From: an uncultured Ruminococcus sp.
Lineage (GTDB): Bacteria; Bacillota; Clostridia; Oscillospirales; Ruminococcaceae
NCBI GenBank assembly: GCA_945876405.1
Contig: CAMCOJ010000112.1
Span: 1-6,901 of the forward strand
Length of the DNA: 6,901 nucleotides
Reading direction: 5' to 3'
Below the pieces are notes generated by a model. It did no database searches, was not told where the DNA came from, and saw only the letters and a list, made by a program, of their open reading frames with translations. Positions 5,957 through 6,901 of this stretch are shown in pieces (the stretch's first letter is position 1; each line of letters starts with the position of its first letter). The translations under genes were made by a program, and so were the position numbers.

Positions 5957-6772
5957 TTACTGCTCCGGGAAAATTTCATTTAACACTGCAGCAATTCCGT
6001 CGCTGTCATTGTCAGGTGCGATTCTGTCTGCAACTTCCTTTATTCTGTCGCATCCATTGCTCATAGCAACACCAAGACCGGCATATTCAATCATGGATAC
6101 ATCATTATATCCGTCGCCAAAAGCAATTGTATCAGCCCTGTCAATATGAGTTTTTCCAATCAGCTCAGCAATAGCTGCGGCTTTGTCAAGTCCCTTTGGA
6201 ACAATTTCGAGGAAGAAAGGTTCCGAACGGAATACATTTGCATTTTCGCCAATCTTTTCTCTGATTTCTGATTCCATCTTTCCAAGAAAATCACCCTCAC
6301 CAAGAATAAGACATTTTACCGGAGGTTCTTTTATAGCATCAAGTACATTTTCAACTTTTTCAACATCCATTCTGTTGATTCGGGATTCAATAAGAAGATA
6401 CGGGTTGTCATCAGTTTCTGAAATAATAACATCGCCCTTGTAAGTTATAAGCTCAAGACCATATTCCTTTGCAGCATTATATGCATTTTTTACAACATCC
6501 ATTGAAAGTGTCTTTGCATAAACGACTTCCTTTGTCTGATAATTAATTATATTACATCCGTTAAAAGGCATGATATATCCGCCGTATTTTTCAAGTTCAA
6601 GCTCTTTAGCATAAGGAAGAACGCCCTTTGATGGTCTTCCGGAAGCAATTGCAAGTTTCACGCCGTCTTTCTGAACTCTCATGAGTGCTTTCTTAGTTTC
6701 AGGTGTAATATTCTTTTCTGAATTTACAAGCGTACCGTCAATATCAAGAAAAATAATCTTTTTATTATCCAT
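5957..6772 (-). CDS. Cof-type HAD-IIB family phosphatase
   Basis: A 271-residue cytosolic hydrolase of the haloacid dehalogenase superfamily, Cof subfamily (type IIB cap). All four HAD motifs are present: I, DIDGTL with nucleophile Asp10 and acid/base Asp12; II, Ser44 in IASGR; III, a Lys in PKGLDKAAAI (Lys197 is the candidate); IV, GDGYNDVSMIEYAG with Asp220 and Asp224 binding magnesium. The segment MPFNGC and a central cap of about 100 residues fit the subfamily, whose members dephosphorylate sugar phosphates, FMN or pyridoxal phosphate; the substrate here cannot be read from sequence. The ATG at 6772 is chosen because AAAGGGTG lies six bases before it; an in-frame GTG at 6781 is less likely, since the GG would be too close. 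It is the first gene of a pair with VanZ. No clear promoter lies between it and the terminator of the upstream tRNA. Confidence 0.93.
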   Translation of the reverse strand: MDNKKIIFLDIDGTLVNSEKNITPETKKALMRVQKDGVKLAIASGRPSKGVLPYAKELELEKYGGYIMPFNGCNIINYQTKEVVYAKTLSMDVVKNAYNAAKEYGLELITYKGDVIISETDDNPYLLIESRINRMDVEKVENVLDAIKEPPVKCLILGEGDFLGKMESEIREKIGENANVFRSEPFFLEIVPKGLDKAAAIAELIGKTHIDRADTIAFGDGYNDVSMIEYAGLGVAMSNGCDRIKEVADRIAPDNDSDGIAAVLNEIFPEQ

Positions 6773-6778
6773 ATAATT

Positions 6779-6786
6779 CACCCTTT
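6779..6786 (-). promoter_or_regulatory. Ribosome binding site of the HAD gene
   Basis: AAAGGGTG on the minus strand ends six bases before the ATG at 6772, favouring that codon. It includes the GTG at 6781-6779, which would itself have no properly spaced site. Confidence 0.65.
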
Positions 6787-6802
6787 AAGATATTTTTTAC
6801 AC

Positions 6803-6834
6803 AAAAAAAAGCTTTATGATAATTCATAAAGCTT
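6803..6834 (-). terminator. Rho-independent terminator of the tRNA transcript
   Basis: On the minus strand, AAGCTTTATGA (6834-6824) pairs perfectly over 11 bases with TCATAAAGCTT (6819-6809) around a four-base loop, followed by a run of Ts to 6803. It begins four bases after the end of the mature tRNA sequence and ends about 30 bases before the HAD start codon. Confidence 0.9.
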
Positions 6835-6838
6835 CTCA

Positions 6839-6901
6839 TGGGCCAACAGGGACTCGAACCCCGGACCAACCGGTTATGAGCCGGTTGCTCTAACCAACTG
6901 A
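6839..6901 (-). tRNA. tRNA with anticodon CAT (Met or Ile2), 5' end cut off by the window
   Basis: Read on the minus strand, the sequence holds a D arm ending in GGTTAGAGC, an anticodon stem ACCGG/CCGGT around the loop CTCATAA (anticodon CAT at 6878-6876), a five-base variable loop, a T arm CGGGG-TTCGAGT-CCCTG, the 3' acceptor strand TTGGCCC and discriminator A at 6839. The next bases are TGAG, so CCA is not encoded and must be added after transcription. CAT fits elongator Met or, if the C is modified to lysidine, Ile2 reading AUA. The loop and flanks (GGCTCATAACC) resemble B. subtilis Ile2, but the 5' acceptor half is outside the window, so I leave the identity open. The initiator is unlikely because the anticodon stem lacks the GGG/CCC pairs. 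Confidence 0.93.

Noticed and set aside
5956..5979. Upstream ATG at 5979 as the VanZ start
   Set aside because: No ribosome binding site precedes it, while GGAG sits at the right distance from the ATG at 5955.
6183..6443. Plus-strand open frame of 86 codons inside the HAD gene
   Set aside because: Antisense to a gene with all HAD motifs; Ser/Phe-rich composition typical of a shadow frame.

Overview
The window comes from a low-GC Gram-positive chromosome, most likely a Clostridia/Oscillospiraceae bacterium of Ruminococcus type. The reasons are AT-rich DNA, strong GGAG-type ribosome binding sites, a TTG start, a tRNA gene without an encoded CCA, and a wall-anchored protein with a Thr-rich stalk and an SPKTG-type sorting signal. 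The genus is an inference from style; no marker gene settles it.

Layout, left to right. (1) Positions 29-3589, plus strand: two genes of a tellurium-resistance (ter)-type stress locus. The first is a long YceG-like protein (TTG start, 769 aa) and the second a TelA/YceH-family 'toxic anion resistance' protein. In Bacillus subtilis the homologous genes yceG and yceH are adjacent at the end of the yceCDEFGH operon, so more ter genes (TerD/TerC types) may lie to the left of the window. A strong hairpin terminator at 3615-3643 ends this unit. (2) Positions 3655-3724: two perfect 16-bp direct repeats spaced 21 bp start to start, just upstream of a promoter with a perfect -10 and a poor -35. This looks like an activator-controlled promoter. 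(3) Positions 3776-5467: a secreted, wall-anchored adhesin-like protein with a predicted Cys-Gln thioester domain, a CnaB/SpaA-like isopeptide domain, a Thr-rich stalk and an SPKTGD sorting signal. (4) An 18-bp-stem bidirectional terminator sits between this gene and a convergent minus-strand pair. (5) The pair is a Cof-type HAD phosphatase (6772-5957) followed after one base by a VanZ-family membrane protein (5955-5512). (6) At the right edge is the 3' part of a minus-strand tRNA with anticodon CAT and its own terminator.

The YceG-like and TelA proteins probably act together in an envelope or metal stress response, but the biochemical activity of both families is not settled. The adhesin is a separate transcription unit with its own regulation. 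The HAD and VanZ genes are probably one transcript and translationally coupled, though no functional link between them is evident.

Most worth a second look: the three-unit internal repeat of the YceG-like protein, which makes it longer than the B. subtilis protein as I remember it; the 21-bp-periodic repeats in front of the adhesin promoter, which fit LytTR-type regulator geometry; and the adhesin itself, with both a thioester and an isopeptide signature and an unusual number of cysteines.
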